A DNA stretch of 10,217 nt from an uncultured Actinomyces sp. (GCA_945949035.1 CAMFDH010000032.1:1-10217), one strand, 5' to 3'. Positions 1-6,028 are shown, counted from the stretch's first letter. The notes: generated by a model not told the origin, from the letters alone. Program-made: numbers and translations.

Positions 1-76
1 GCGCTTCCTCCACCCCTCCGACCTGGCACACCCGGACGAGATCCGGTCCGTCCTCGCGCCGGACACCGAGAGCTGA
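1..76 (+). CDS. 3' end of an unidentified rightward gene
   Basis: The window opens inside a coding frame that reads RFLHPSDLAHPDEIRSVLAP and four more residues before TGA at 74-76. Third codon positions are almost all G or C, as expected of a real actinobacterial gene. Only 24 residues are visible, so the product cannot be identified. The gene runs toward the leftward endolysin gene (convergent), and the stretch between them carries two hairpins that could end transcription from both sides. Confidence 0.6.
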   Translation, partial: RFLHPSDLAHPDEIRSVLAPDTES

Positions 77-564
77 CCAGCAGAATCCAAGTGCGAATCT
101 GATCCGCTTGTCATCACCCGCCCCCTTGTGTGACGCTTTCCGCCTCGGGGGGGACCCGAGGATCGTTCAGGGGGGCCTTCTACGCCGTCGCCCTGACCGG
201 TGGGCCCCGTCGGCAGGCTGAAACTTTACAGGGATCCGCCTGCCGACGGGGGCTGATGGACCCGTGTAAATCTGGGCATCGCCGCATCATGAAGCTCAGG
301 AAGGTCGGACTTCCCAGGAGTGCGCCGGATCCGGAACACTCGATCGTGTGCATCACCGCCCACCCTGACCGGGCGCCCCTGAGGATGTTCTACTCTGCGA
401 ACAGAGCGACGTTCAGGCATGCACGTCCACTCTCCAGTCCCCACGGCTGGTAACTCGCAGGGCCAGACAGGACGATCTGGGGCGGTGCAACTCCTGCTCG
501 GCCACTCCATCCTCCCGGATGAACCGGCACGGCAAGAGGGAAACCTCACGGATCCGCGCCTGTC
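77..564. other. Non-coding stretch between convergent genes
   Basis: About 490 bases without a convincing gene. Reading frames exist on both strands, but none has a ribosome binding site, and most run into the neighbouring endolysin gene or across the terminator. A 54-codon frame from ATG 289 to TAA 453 is the least bad candidate but has no Shine-Dalgarno sequence. The only clear structure is the 14-bp inverted repeat at 205-251. Confidence 0.5.
205..251 (+). terminator. 14-bp perfect stem hairpin, probable terminator
   Basis: CCCCGTCGGCAGGC at 205-218 is perfectly complementary to GCCTGCCGACGGGG at 238-251, with a 19-base loop. There is no T-tract after it, which is common for Streptomyces terminators. 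It lies about 130 bases downstream of the rightward gene that ends at 76 and is well placed to end its transcript. It could also be a processing or protein-binding site. Confidence 0.5.
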
Positions 565-607
565 GAGAAAGACCCCCGGGCACCGCGTTCACCTGGGGGT
601 CTTTCTC
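565..607. terminator. 13-bp perfect stem terminator of the endolysin gene
   Basis: GAGAAAGACCCCC at 565-577 pairs perfectly with GGGGGTCTTTCTC at 595-607, with a 17-base loop. On either strand the stem ends in TCTTTCTC, so it can act in both directions. It sits 31 bases beyond the leftward endolysin stop codon and is most simply that gene's terminator. Confidence 0.8.
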
Positions 608-637
608 GGTTCCGGACGACATGACCGTTCTAGCCTT

Positions 638-1558
638 CTACGCCTTGACGGTGAAGCCGTGCTTGGCGCCCAACTTCTTCAGACTGTCCATGCCGGGGAT
701 GCCGTCCGCTGCTCCCCCGGGCTTGGTGGAAGCCCCCGGGTAGAGCTTGAGCTGCCACTTCTGATACGCGGTCACCGTGGCTGTGCCGAAGTGCCCGTCG
801 GCCAGCGACCTGGCCAGAAAACCCTCGGCGACCAGAGCGTCCTCAACCGTCCTGACGCCCTTGTACGTCACAGGGGCGCCCTGTGCCTTGGGGTCGGTCT
901 TCGCTGCCTTGATCAGCTCGGAGAGGTCGACGACCGGCTTCGTCGGTCCGCCGCCCTTCGGCGGGTTCTTGAGGTACCCGGCGATGCGGCTTCGCAGGGT
1001 GGACATGGACAAGCCGCGCGGATCGATCTTTCCGGGCTGCCACTCCAGGTGGCCGATGACGGACTGCTGGTTCCAGCCGTGAGCCTTGCACAGGGCGGCG
1101 GAGGCGCGGCACATCGCATCGACCTGTTCCTCGGGCCAGGGGTCCTTGCCGTCCCCGAGGTTGATGCACTCGAAGCCGTAGAAGCGGGCGTTGCCGTCGG
1201 TGTTGGCCTCGTTTGCCGGAGGCAGGCTGGCGCGTTCAGCGATGACTGCCGCCAGAACATCGTCGTCTCCGAGACCGGCATGGTTAGTGCGTCCCCAGCC
1301 GATGAGGTGCACGACGCCGGTCTTGTCGATGAGCCCGTGGCACAGCGGACCGGGCAGGCCCGAGTATCCGTTGGTCACGATCCCGAGCGACGGCTTGAGT
1401 CCTGAGGTGACGGTGTGGTGGAGCATGACGCCGTTGACCGGACCCCATGCACCCTTGCCGTTCCGGTTGTGGGTTCTCCAGTTGCCGCGCTCTTCGTAGC
1501 GGACGCCGAAGGTCTTGAGCTGGCTGAGGAATGCGGATGCGCTCAGTGGTGAAGCCAT
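638..1558 (-). CDS. N-acetylmuramoyl-L-alanine amidase (endolysin), Amidase_2 domain plus C-terminal wall-binding-like domain
   Basis: A 306-residue protein that should cut the bond between N-acetylmuramic acid and L-alanine in peptidoglycan. The amidase_2 (type 2, zinc) fold is marked by the first His ligand in MLHHTV (His47/48), CHGLIDKTG (71-81), GFECIN (Glu130), a second His ligand in GHLEW (170), and KIDPRG with Lys177 and the metal-ligand Asp179. After a Gly/Pro linker near 200, residues 235-305 resemble a peptidoglycan-binding repeat (DGHFGTATVTAYQKWQ and DGIPGMDSLKKLG). There is no signal peptide, as in phage endolysins that depend on a holin for release. The ATG is preceded by GGTGGG at suitable spacing. 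No holin gene is recognised next to it. The gene ends in front of a strong terminator at 565-607. Confidence 0.9.
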   Translation of the reverse strand: MASPLSASAFLSQLKTFGVRYEERGNWRTHNRNGKGAWGPVNGVMLHHTVTSGLKPSLGIVTNGYSGLPGPLCHGLIDKTGVVHLIGWGRTNHAGLGDDDVLAAVIAERASLPPANEANTDGNARFYGFECINLGDGKDPWPEEQVDAMCRASAALCKAHGWNQQSVIGHLEWQPGKIDPRGLSMSTLRSRIAGYLKNPPKGGGPTKPVVDLSELIKAAKTDPKAQGAPVTYKGVRTVEDALVAEGFLARSLADGHFGTATVTAYQKWQLKLYPGASTKPGGAADGIPGMDSLKKLGAKHGFTVKA

Positions 1559-1583
1559 GTACCCACCGTAACTCGATGGCTAC

Positions 1584-1919
1584 TTATTGTGACTCTTGTT
1601 TGGCTCTCATTGCCCTCCCCCATGCGGACCGCTGCATCTCTCCGTCGGAGTACAGCCCCTCATCGCCCAGGCCGGTCATGGCCAGCAGCATCCTGATCTG
1701 GCGCTGCACGTACTGACGCTCCTCCGGATCGGTGGAGGTGTAGGGCTTGCGCTGCCCCCTTCGGCGCTTCAGCACATACCGGACGACGGACAGAGCAGCC
1801 CTTCGGCGGCATGACTCACAGCCACCGCATGAACACATACTGTAATCATTCATCGCGTAGAGCATACGAGGAAGAACTGAAACCCAGGTACCGCTCACCA
1901 TCTGGTACGGGCGCTCCAT
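1584..1919 (-). CDS. Small Cys-rich basic protein of unknown function
   Basis: A leftward frame encodes a protein with a tight cysteine cluster, MCSCGGCESCRRRA (C-x-C-x2-C-x2-C), followed by a basic stretch (KRRRGQRK) and a helical C-terminus. Such Cys-cluster plus Arg-rich heads occur in small actinophage proteins and may bind zinc and nucleic acid; the function is unknown. The start is uncertain. ATG 1919 gives 111 residues, has GAGG 10 bases upstream and codons with high GC at third positions; ATG 1865, 1853 and 1838 are also in frame but lack a clear ribosome binding site. The gene is upstream of the endolysin on the same strand (25-base gap) and divergent from the secreted-protein gene. 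The box array at 1981-2032 lies between them. Confidence 0.6.
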   Translation of the reverse strand: MERPYQMVSGTWVSVLPRMLYAMNDYSMCSCGGCESCRRRAALSVVRYVLKRRRGQRKPYTSTDPEERQYVQRQIRMLLAMTGLGDEGLYSDGEMQRSAWGRAMRAKQESQ

Positions 1920-1980
1920 CTGCTGCCTACCTCGATCCACACCCTGGAACACCGCGCCTTGCAGCAGGCAGCTTCCGTGC

Positions 1981-2032
1981 GGCATAGTGGCCTATGCCAA
2001 GCGGCCTAGGCCAAGAGATTGCGGTCTAGGCC
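1981..2032. promoter_or_regulatory. Array of GGCCTAGGCC-like boxes between divergent genes
   Basis: Three spaced copies of one 10-base box occur: GGCCTATGCC (1989-1998), GGCCTAGGCC (2003-2012, a perfect palindrome) and GGTCTAGGCC (2023-2032). The first box is also half of a larger dyad, GGCATAG (1981-1987) with CTATGCC (1992-1998). The array ends 35 bases before the start of the secreted-protein gene and about 60 bases from the divergent Cys-rich gene. This is the usual place for a repressor or activator binding cluster. The binding protein is unknown. Confidence 0.55.
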
Positions 2033-2067
2033 ATGCCTTCATGCACCCTGAACGAAAAGAGATCACC

Positions 2068-2424
2068 ATGCAGACGAAGCGCCTCGCCCTCACCCTGGCA
2101 GCCACCACGGCCGCCACCCTCACCACTTTCGGCATGACCTCCGCCACCGCCTCCGCCGCCACCCCCACCGTCAAGTCCAGCATCAGCAGCTGGCCCGCCC
2201 TCGGAACCGGCGGCCTCATCCTCCGCGACAGCAACGGCAACAACCTCGGCTCCGGCATCGGCGAGAACCAGGACTTCTCCTTCACCGGGTGCGGCCCCCA
2301 GGGCTCCGGCCTCATCAAGGTCGTCCAGGTCAAGCGTGGCGGCGGCGGCGGGTGGGGCTCCCTGTACTCCGGCTACGTCAAGAAGCGGTACACCCAGGCC
2401 CCGTCCTTGTTCCCCTGCAACTGA
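2068..2424 (+). CDS. Small secreted SH3-like protein
   Basis: A 118-residue protein. Residues 1-31 are a classical Sec signal peptide: MQTKR, a long Ala/Thr/Leu core, and a cleavage region ending ATASAA. The mature part is a short beta-rich domain (LILRDSNGNNLGSGIG, IKVVQVKR, a GGGGGWG turn, GYVKKRYTQ), the pattern of a bacterial SH3-like domain of the kind seen in small Streptomyces exoproteins. Cys75 and Cys117 could form a disulfide. The ATG at 2068 is chosen over the in-frame 1987 start because it begins the signal peptide and has AAAGAGATC just upstream; the earlier start would add 27 non-hydrophobic residues and span the box array. It is followed after 13 bases by an unknown gene. In a phage it could modify the host wall surface, but this is inference. 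Confidence 0.8.
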   Translation: MQTKRLALTLAATTAATLTTFGMTSATASAATPTVKSSISSWPALGTGGLILRDSNGNNLGSGIGENQDFSFTGCGPQGSGLIKVVQVKRGGGGGWGSLYSGYVKKRYTQAPSLFPCN

Positions 2425-2437
2425 CTTCGGAACAGCG

Positions 2438-2698
2438 ATGACCCCCGCCCTCGCCCCCCAGCTGAAGGTTCCCGCTCTTCCGCAACTCCCTGACGACGCC
2501 TACGACGTCATCCCCCACGAGGCGGAAGGCGTCTTCCTCGGATGGACCTTCACCACCCGGTCCCGCTTCCCCCGTCGACCCCGGCACCACTGCGTCCGAC
2601 CCGACAAGTCCATGGAATCCCTGCGCTGCACCAGCCTCACGGACGCGGTGAACCTTCTTCGCGGTCCAGCTGGACTCCCTGCACTCGTCGACGAGTAG
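2438..2698 (+). CDS. Hypothetical 86-residue protein
   Basis: I do not recognise this protein. It starts MTPALAPQLKVPALPQLPDD, has a central GVFLGWTF segment followed by a basic stretch rich in Arg and His, and two cysteines near HHC and LRC. Third codon positions are strongly G/C biased, so the frame is probably translated. The ribosome binding site before ATG 2438 is weak, but the start lies only 13 bases after the stop of the secreted-protein gene, so translational coupling is plausible. A strong terminator follows at 2717-2762. Confidence 0.6.
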   Translation: MTPALAPQLKVPALPQLPDDAYDVIPHEAEGVFLGWTFTTRSRFPRRPRHHCVRPDKSMESLRCTSLTDAVNLLRGPAGLPALVDE

Positions 2699-2716
2699 CA
2701 TCTACCGCACTCATCA

Positions 2717-2762
2717 CGCAAAGGCCCTTGTCCTCCCAGAAGGGGAGACAGGGGCCTTTGCG
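2717..2762. terminator. Strong bidirectional terminator between convergent genes
   Basis: CGCAAAGGCCCTTGTC (2717-2732) pairs with GACAGGGGCCTTTGCG (2747-2762), a 16-bp stem with one G-T wobble and a 14-base loop. It is followed by TTTCCT on the + strand and lies exactly between the rightward gene ending at 2698 and the leftward gene ending at 2768. Confidence 0.88.
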
Positions 2763-2767
2763 TTTCC

Positions 2768-2983
2768 TCACGTAGGGCTCTTCAGGTCCTTACGATCCAC
2801 CACCACGACTGCGAAAACCGACTGATTCGCCTCATTCCTGATACGACGCACCCCTATGGCCAGACGGTCCTGCGCCGATTGAGCGACCAGCAGCGTGGCG
2901 TATTTTCTGGTGGCATCCCAAGCTTCAGCTTCCCCCTCCTTAGTGTCGGGAAATGTCTCCAGAACCTCACGGTAACTCTTCAT
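2768..2983 (-). CDS. Hypothetical 71-residue protein
   Basis: I do not recognise the product. The frame reads MKSYREVLETFPDTKEGEAE, then a helical middle (WDATRKYATLLVAQ) and a basic segment (GVRRIRNEANQ) leading to a hydrophobic strand SVFAVVVVDRKD. The ATG at 2983 is fixed by a perfect AGGAGG seven bases upstream. An in-frame extension to 3043 would add residues upstream of that site and is not needed. The gene stands alone, divergent from the 3061 operon with a dyad at 2997-3017 between them, and ends at the terminator at 2717-2762. Confidence 0.78.
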   Translation of the reverse strand: MKSYREVLETFPDTKEGEAEAWDATRKYATLLVAQSAQDRLAIGVRRIRNEANQSVFAVVVVDRKDLKSPT

Positions 2984-2996
2984 TATTCGCCTCCTA

Positions 2997-3017
2997 GGTC
3001 TTCCTACGAGGAAGATC
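2997..3017. promoter_or_regulatory. 21-base operator-like dyad between divergent genes
   Basis: GGTCTTCCT (2997-3005) and AGGAAGATC (3009-3017) are inverted copies that match at 8 of 9 positions, with ACG between. The dyad touches the ribosome binding site of the leftward gene (CCTCCT at 2990-2995 on the + strand) and lies 44 bases before the rightward operon. It could be a repressor site controlling one or both directions. Confidence 0.4.
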
Positions 3018-3060
3018 ATGCCTTGAAACCTGGCAGTTCGCACGGCCGATAGATGAAAGA

Positions 3061-3483
3061 ATGACCATCATGGACGAAGAACTCCGGGGATTGATCGGGC
3101 ACGCCGTGAAGGATGGTCTGGCACGCGCATGCGAAACGTTCCTCGCCGATGCAGAGATGGACAACGACGAGTTCACCGCACTCGCATACGTCATCACTGA
3201 CTCCGTCGTGCGCCTCCTCGAACCCCCGCGCCTCCCTGACCCCGCCCGGGGTGTCGCCCGGTCATCCTTCTGTAAAAGCTTCCAACACCACCACTGTCCC
3301 GACCTCGACATCTGCGCTTGCTTCTGCCACGTCGACCGTACCGACCCCGACGCTCTACGCTCCTGGATGGCCCAGCACCGCGAATGCACAGACCAGGCAC
3401 CCCCACGGGGGCTGACCGAGTTGTCGGAACAGCAGCTAGAACGCCTCCTTGACTCTCTCACCACGAACGAGGCAACGCCATGA
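3061..3483 (+). CDS. Hypothetical protein with a Cys/His cluster
   Basis: A 140-residue protein with an acidic helical N-terminal half (to about residue 55), a linker, and a dense metal-ligand-like cluster, HHHCPDLDICACFCH (residues 76-90), followed by SWMAQHREC and a helical tail. The cluster could bind zinc; no known family is recognised. ATG 3061 has GAAAGA immediately before it, so the second in-frame ATG at 3070 may be the true start. The stop codon overlaps the start of the next gene in an ATGA. It is the first gene of a three-gene operon with the acetyltransferase-like and 102-residue genes. Confidence 0.72.
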   Translation: MTIMDEELRGLIGHAVKDGLARACETFLADAEMDNDEFTALAYVITDSVVRLLEPPRLPDPARGVARSSFCKSFQHHHCPDLDICACFCHVDRTDPDALRSWMAQHRECTDQAPPRGLTELSEQQLERLLDSLTTNEATP

Positions 3484-4034
3484 TCATCAGCATGAACCTT
3501 CCTCTCACCCGAGAGGAACACTCCTTCATCGTCGATGCCGCCTGCGACTACATCGACGAAGCCCTGCTGGCCACCGGCCTGCTTCCACCTGCCCCCCTTG
3601 TCTCGGAAAGTACGGCCACCCTCCTCATCCGCAAGGGAAACCGGCCCATCGGCGCGCTGGCCACGGCGACCTGCGGACCTCCGGACGACGAACGCAGCGA
3701 GATCCACTCCGTCTACCTACTTCCGAAGTGGCGGGGCAAGGGGTACGCCAGCCGGGTCCTGGAGGAGTTCTCCCGGGCAGCTCCGCATCCCCCGTACGTA
3801 CGTGAACCGCTGCCTGCCGCCCTTGCTCACTCCGCCAGTTCACTGAAGATCCCCACGGGGAATCCGCACGACACCGAGATGCTTCCCGCCGTGACCAAGT
3901 CCTTCAAGCGCACCGTCCCGTGTATCCACGAGACCGACCCGTGCCGGGCCTGTATGTCTACGACGATCCGAACATCCGTGGAGACAGCTTTCAGTGCGTT
4001 CATGCACCAGATTGCAGGAGATCATCTTGTCTGA
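3480..4034 (+). CDS. GNAT-type N-acetyltransferase-like protein
   Basis: A 184-residue protein. Residues 47-100 look like the core of a GNAT fold: strand TLLIRKGNRPIGALATA, then EIHSVYLLPKWRGKGYASRV, which contains the acetyl-CoA-binding motif A signature R-G-x-G-x-A and a following helix (VLEEFSRAA). The segment after it is shorter and less typical. The C-terminus has a CIH...CRAC group (149-158) that may bind a metal. The substrate is unknown. The ATG overlaps the previous stop by four bases and has GAGG seven bases upstream. The end overlaps the next gene by eight bases. Confidence 0.7.
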   Translation: MIISMNLPLTREEHSFIVDAACDYIDEALLATGLLPPAPLVSESTATLLIRKGNRPIGALATATCGPPDDERSEIHSVYLLPKWRGKGYASRVLEEFSRAAPHPPYVREPLPAALAHSASSLKIPTGNPHDTEMLPAVTKSFKRTVPCIHETDPCRACMSTTIRTSVETAFSAFMHQIAGDHLV

Positions 4035-4335
4035 CATCAAGGGCATCACTGTCTACCAGCCCGACACCTGGTTCTCTCTGACGGATGAGGAGAGGTGCGC
4101 CATCAAGGACTGGCTCGTGGCCCACTCCATCGATCCTCGCGAGATTCCGCCCAGTGAGCCCATCGTCGTCAAGGACGGCAAATGCATCGTCTACTGGGGC
4201 ATGACCATTGAACACTCCGAGGGCGACATGATGCGGGTCAAGACGGGAACGAACGAGAACGGAGAGCGATGCGCCCTCGTGGAAGAACGGACCGTCGACC
4301 TCAAGATGGCCCCACCTCCGGTCCCCTCCCGGTGA
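4027..4335 (+). CDS. Hypothetical 102-residue protein with a TTG start
   Basis: I do not recognise the family. The protein reads (M)SDIKGITVYQPDTWFSLTDE, followed by IKDWLVAHSIDPREIP, a strand KCIVYWGM and a C-terminal strand region ending in a Pro-rich tail. It looks like a compact alpha/beta protein of the kind common in actinophage accessory regions. The start is taken as TTG 4027 because AGGAG lies about seven bases upstream; the ATG at 3994 lies deep inside the preceding gene and has no ribosome binding site. The TTG start overlaps the acetyltransferase-like stop by eight bases. It is the last gene before the hairpin at 4351-4386. Confidence 0.75.
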   Translation: MSDIKGITVYQPDTWFSLTDEERCAIKDWLVAHSIDPREIPPSEPIVVKDGKCIVYWGMTIEHSEGDMMRVKTGTNENGERCALVEERTVDLKMAPPPVPSR

Positions 4336-4350
4336 CGTCGAGCGATTTTT

Positions 4351-4386
4351 GCAGAGTTGGTTACGCCCAGGCGTAACTAACTCTGC
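4351..4386. terminator. 17-bp hairpin with two-base loop after the rightward operon
   Basis: GCAGAGTTGGTTACGCC (4351-4367) pairs with GGCGTAACTAACTCTGC (4370-4386) with one G-T wobble, leaving only CA between the arms. The T-run (4346-4350) precedes the stem, so there is no standard U-tail in either direction. It is placed as a terminator for the operon ending at 4335, but such a tight dyad could equally be an operator or a recombination site. Confidence 0.5.
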
Positions 4387-4576
4387 GGCACAGGCTATGA
4401 ATCCGGACCAGATCTCCTGATAGCGTCACCTGTGCCACGTGCCCGCCCGGGTGTGCGAGGCCGCAGCAGTGAGTTGCAGTCAGCTTCCCCACGAGAGGAA
4501 GAACCTGCCGACCGGAAGGTCCCGGAGCCAGCCGTACCGACCGGTCCCCAGGAACCCGGGCCTCCCCAAAGCAGAA

Positions 4577-4753
4577 TCAGATGCGGCTCGCACTGTCGAC
4601 ACGCCACTGATCGATCATGCACCAGTGATCAGCGATCTCACTGTCCCCGCACCAGTGCACGCAGTCCATGCAGAACGGGGACTGACGCCACCGGACCAAC
4701 AGCCCGGTGGCCTTGAACTGCCGGGAACACTTCCGGCACTGCTCATCACTCAC
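4577..4753 (-). CDS. 58-residue zinc-finger-like protein (GTG start)
   Basis: A short leftward frame encodes (M)SDEQCRKCSRQFKATG, then SPFCMDCVHWCGD, HWCMIDQW and the end SASRI. The two CxxC pairs (CRKC and CMDC) spaced about 20 residues apart suggest a zinc-binding fold. The GTG at 4753 overlaps the end of the upstream gene and has AGAGGGA six bases before it, so the start is well supported. The + strand frame through the same DNA has no such features. It forms a two-gene pair with the 94-residue Cys protein. Function unknown; a role in DNA or protein contacts is inference. Confidence 0.72.
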   Translation of the reverse strand: MSDEQCRKCSRQFKATGLLVRWRQSPFCMDCVHWCGDSEIADHWCMIDQWRVDSASRI

Positions 4754-5030
4754 TGGCGTCCCTCTGCTTCCCTACATGCTGGATGACTTCGGCCGCGCGC
4801 TTCTCCGCCCGGCGCTGAGCCCAGACCGTACGTCCCAGCTCTGCCGCGCAGTCGTACCCGATCCCGTAGGCCCGGGATTCCTCGGCGGAAATCCGGGGGT
4901 TGCACAGCGCACAGCGGTGCACGATCGAGACGCCCAGGATCGTGTCCGTCTCGACGGCCAGATCGCTGTCCATGATGCCGTCCAGGACCATGTCGAGCTG
5001 CCCTGGAGGTATACCCCTCTTCTTCCCCAT
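4746..5030 (-). CDS. 94-residue Cys-containing protein, DUF6011-like
   Basis: The frame starts MGKKRGIPPGQLD and contains HRCALCNPRISAEESRAYGI, followed by GYDC and a helical, Arg-rich C-terminus (WAQRRAEKRAAEV). The pattern CxxC...ESRAxGIGxxC is that of small phage and actinobacterial treble-clef-like zinc proteins (DUF6011 type), from memory of the family. ATG 5030 is chosen because it directly precedes the conserved part and has a GGGGGGA run 10 bases upstream; a longer in-frame version to 5153 would read through the hairpin at 5063-5093. It overlaps the 58-residue gene downstream. Confidence 0.75.
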   Translation of the reverse strand: MGKKRGIPPGQLDMVLDGIMDSDLAVETDTILGVSIVHRCALCNPRISAEESRAYGIGYDCAAELGRTVWAQRRAEKRAAEVIQHVGKQRDASE

Positions 5031-5062
5031 GCCCTCATTGTTCCCCCCGCACGAGCACGACA

Positions 5063-5093
5063 AAGCCCCGCGCCGATGAAGAACGCGGGGCTT
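5063..5093 (-). terminator. Leftward terminator or attenuator hairpin
   Basis: AAGCCCCGCG (5063-5072) and CGCGGGGCTT (5084-5093) form a perfect 10-bp stem with an 11-base loop, extended by a GAC/GTC pair beyond one mismatch. Reading leftward, the stem is followed by TTTGTCG, a partial U-tail. It lies between the Acb2/Tad1-like gene and the 94-residue gene, so it may separate two transcripts or reduce read-through. Confidence 0.65.
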
Positions 5094-5105
5094 CGTCGAA
5101 AGGGA

Positions 5106-5137
5106 AGAAGATTCCTCGAACAAGGAAGGAACCTTCT
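5106..5137 (-). other. Second hairpin in the leftward leader
   Basis: On the minus strand AGAAGGTTCCT (5137-5127) can pair with AGGAATCTTCT (5116-5106), an 11-bp stem with one G-U pair and a 10-base loop. It lies 14 bases from the stronger hairpin at 5063-5093 and within the 160-base gap between two leftward genes. The two together could be a tandem terminator or RNA processing site. A short dyad TGACCC-TC-GGGTCA at 5165-5178 lies between this hairpin and the upstream gene's stop codon. Confidence 0.35.
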
Positions 5138-5192
5138 CCTGCCCTCTCACCATAGGGCATCACCTGACCCTCGGGTCACCAGGTTCACCCGT

Positions 5193-5405
5193 TCACGCGC
5201 GGCTGCGGGCAACCCCCTTGTTCGCCCACACGACAACCTCTTCCAGGTGCGTCACCATCAGAGACTTCTCCCGGCCGCTCGGAACCAGTTCATTCAGGGC
5301 CAGTCCCAGAGCAGTGCAAAGCTCGTACACCTTCCGGTGTCGCTCGGCCTTCTCCTCGCTGGGCTCCACCGGATTGAGCCGGGCCCGCAGCTCTGCCTCG
5401 TCCAT
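5193..5405 (-). CDS. Acb2/Tad1-like two-helix protein (candidate anti-CBASS/Thoeris sponge)
   Basis: A 70-residue protein predicted to form a helical hairpin: helix one about residues 17-41 (EEKAERHRKVYELC onward), a turn VPSGRE, and helix two about 44-67 (SLMVTHLEEVVVWANKG). The pattern SREx(3)xLTxLExxxxWANxxIAR matches, from memory, small phage proteins assigned to the Acb2/Tad1 hairpin family. Acb2 and Tad1 bind cyclic nucleotides or gcADPR signals and blunt CBASS and Thoeris immunity. I cannot confirm the match here. ATG 5405 is preferred because GAGG lies six bases before it; a GTG at 5417 overlaps the upstream stop. It follows the helix-turn-helix gene closely, and the hairpins at 5106-5137 and 5063-5093 lie after it. 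Confidence 0.6.
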   Translation of the reverse strand: MDEAELRARLNPVEPSEEKAERHRKVYELCTALGLALNELVPSGREKSLMVTHLEEVVVWANKGVARSRA

Positions 5406-5413
5406 GATCGTCC

Positions 5414-6028
5414 TCACTGATCGTCATCGTTCCGAGGAACAGGCAACAGTTCGATGGGGCCTGCTCCAGCCCCCACCTGCACCATAGCTTCCATATTTTC
5501 CTCAACCCCCCGAGCGGCCAACTCCGGGAACCGCTGGTTCCAGAAAGTCCGGAAGTCGTCAGCGCGCTCCTCGCTCACCCACGACTCCAGGATCTCGGCG
5601 AGCAGCACTTGCTGCGGCACTCCGATGGAGCGGAGAACCAGGGCGGTCTGTGCCTGAGTCAGGCGGACCTGCTCATCACGCAGCCTGTCCTTCTTCAAGT
5701 CCATCAACTCGGTGACCTCGCGGATCACGTCGATCAAGTTCTTGACGTTGCGCCCCTGGGTGAGGAGGTCGCCGCCCATCACCTGACGGTCGATCGCGTT
5801 CATGATGCCTTCCAGTCGTCGCAACTGGAGCATCCGCATCTGCACGATGGACATCGACGTCGCCTGGTTCTCCAGGAACGACGTCATCCTCTCGTGGACG
5901 GTCGAAACCTCCAGACCAACCTTGGCCGCGATCTGCGCCAAGGTCATACCCCGGGCAGAAAGGTCCACCATCGCCTGGGCCAAGGAGTCGACGGGCTCGC
6001 CCTGCTCCGTAGCCATCACGTTGGTCAT
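5414..6028 (-). CDS. Helix-turn-helix protein, possible small terminase-like DNA-binding protein
   Basis: A 204-residue protein. Residues 28-51 (MTLAQIAAKVGLEVSTVHER) form a clear helix-turn-helix. Residues 55-130 are almost wholly helical and could mediate oligomerisation (MRMLQLRRLEGIMNAID, LIDVIREVTELMDLKKDRLR). The C-terminal part has another helical patch (VLLAEILESWVSEERADDF) and an acidic tail. Domain order (HTH, helical oligomerisation region, acidic tail) resembles phage small terminase subunits, but no large subunit gene is present here, so a transcription regulator is equally possible. The ATG has AAGGA with good spacing. The end is close to the Acb2/Tad1-like gene. Confidence 0.75.
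   Translation of the reverse strand: MTNVMATEQGEPVDSLAQAMVDLSARGMTLAQIAAKVGLEVSTVHERMTSFLENQATSMSIVQMRMLQLRRLEGIMNAIDRQVMGGDLLTQGRNVKNLIDVIREVTELMDLKKDRLRDEQVRLTQAQTALVLRSIGVPQQVLLAEILESWVSEERADDFRTFWNQRFPELAARGVEENMEAMVQVGAGAGPIELLPVPRNDDDQ

Noticed and set aside
130..453. Rightward frame, including a 54-codon part from ATG 289
   Set aside because: There is no ribosome binding site, the full frame crosses the hairpin at 205-251, and the protein shows no recognisable pattern.
419..1405. Long rightward open frame of 328 codons
   Set aside because: It is antisense to the endolysin gene, which has clear catalytic motifs, and it crosses the terminator at 565-607. The frame is open because of high GC.
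4439..4786. Rightward 115-codon frame
   Set aside because: It lies antisense to the 58-residue and 94-residue Cys proteins, which have good ribosome binding sites and zinc motifs, and it has no convincing start site.
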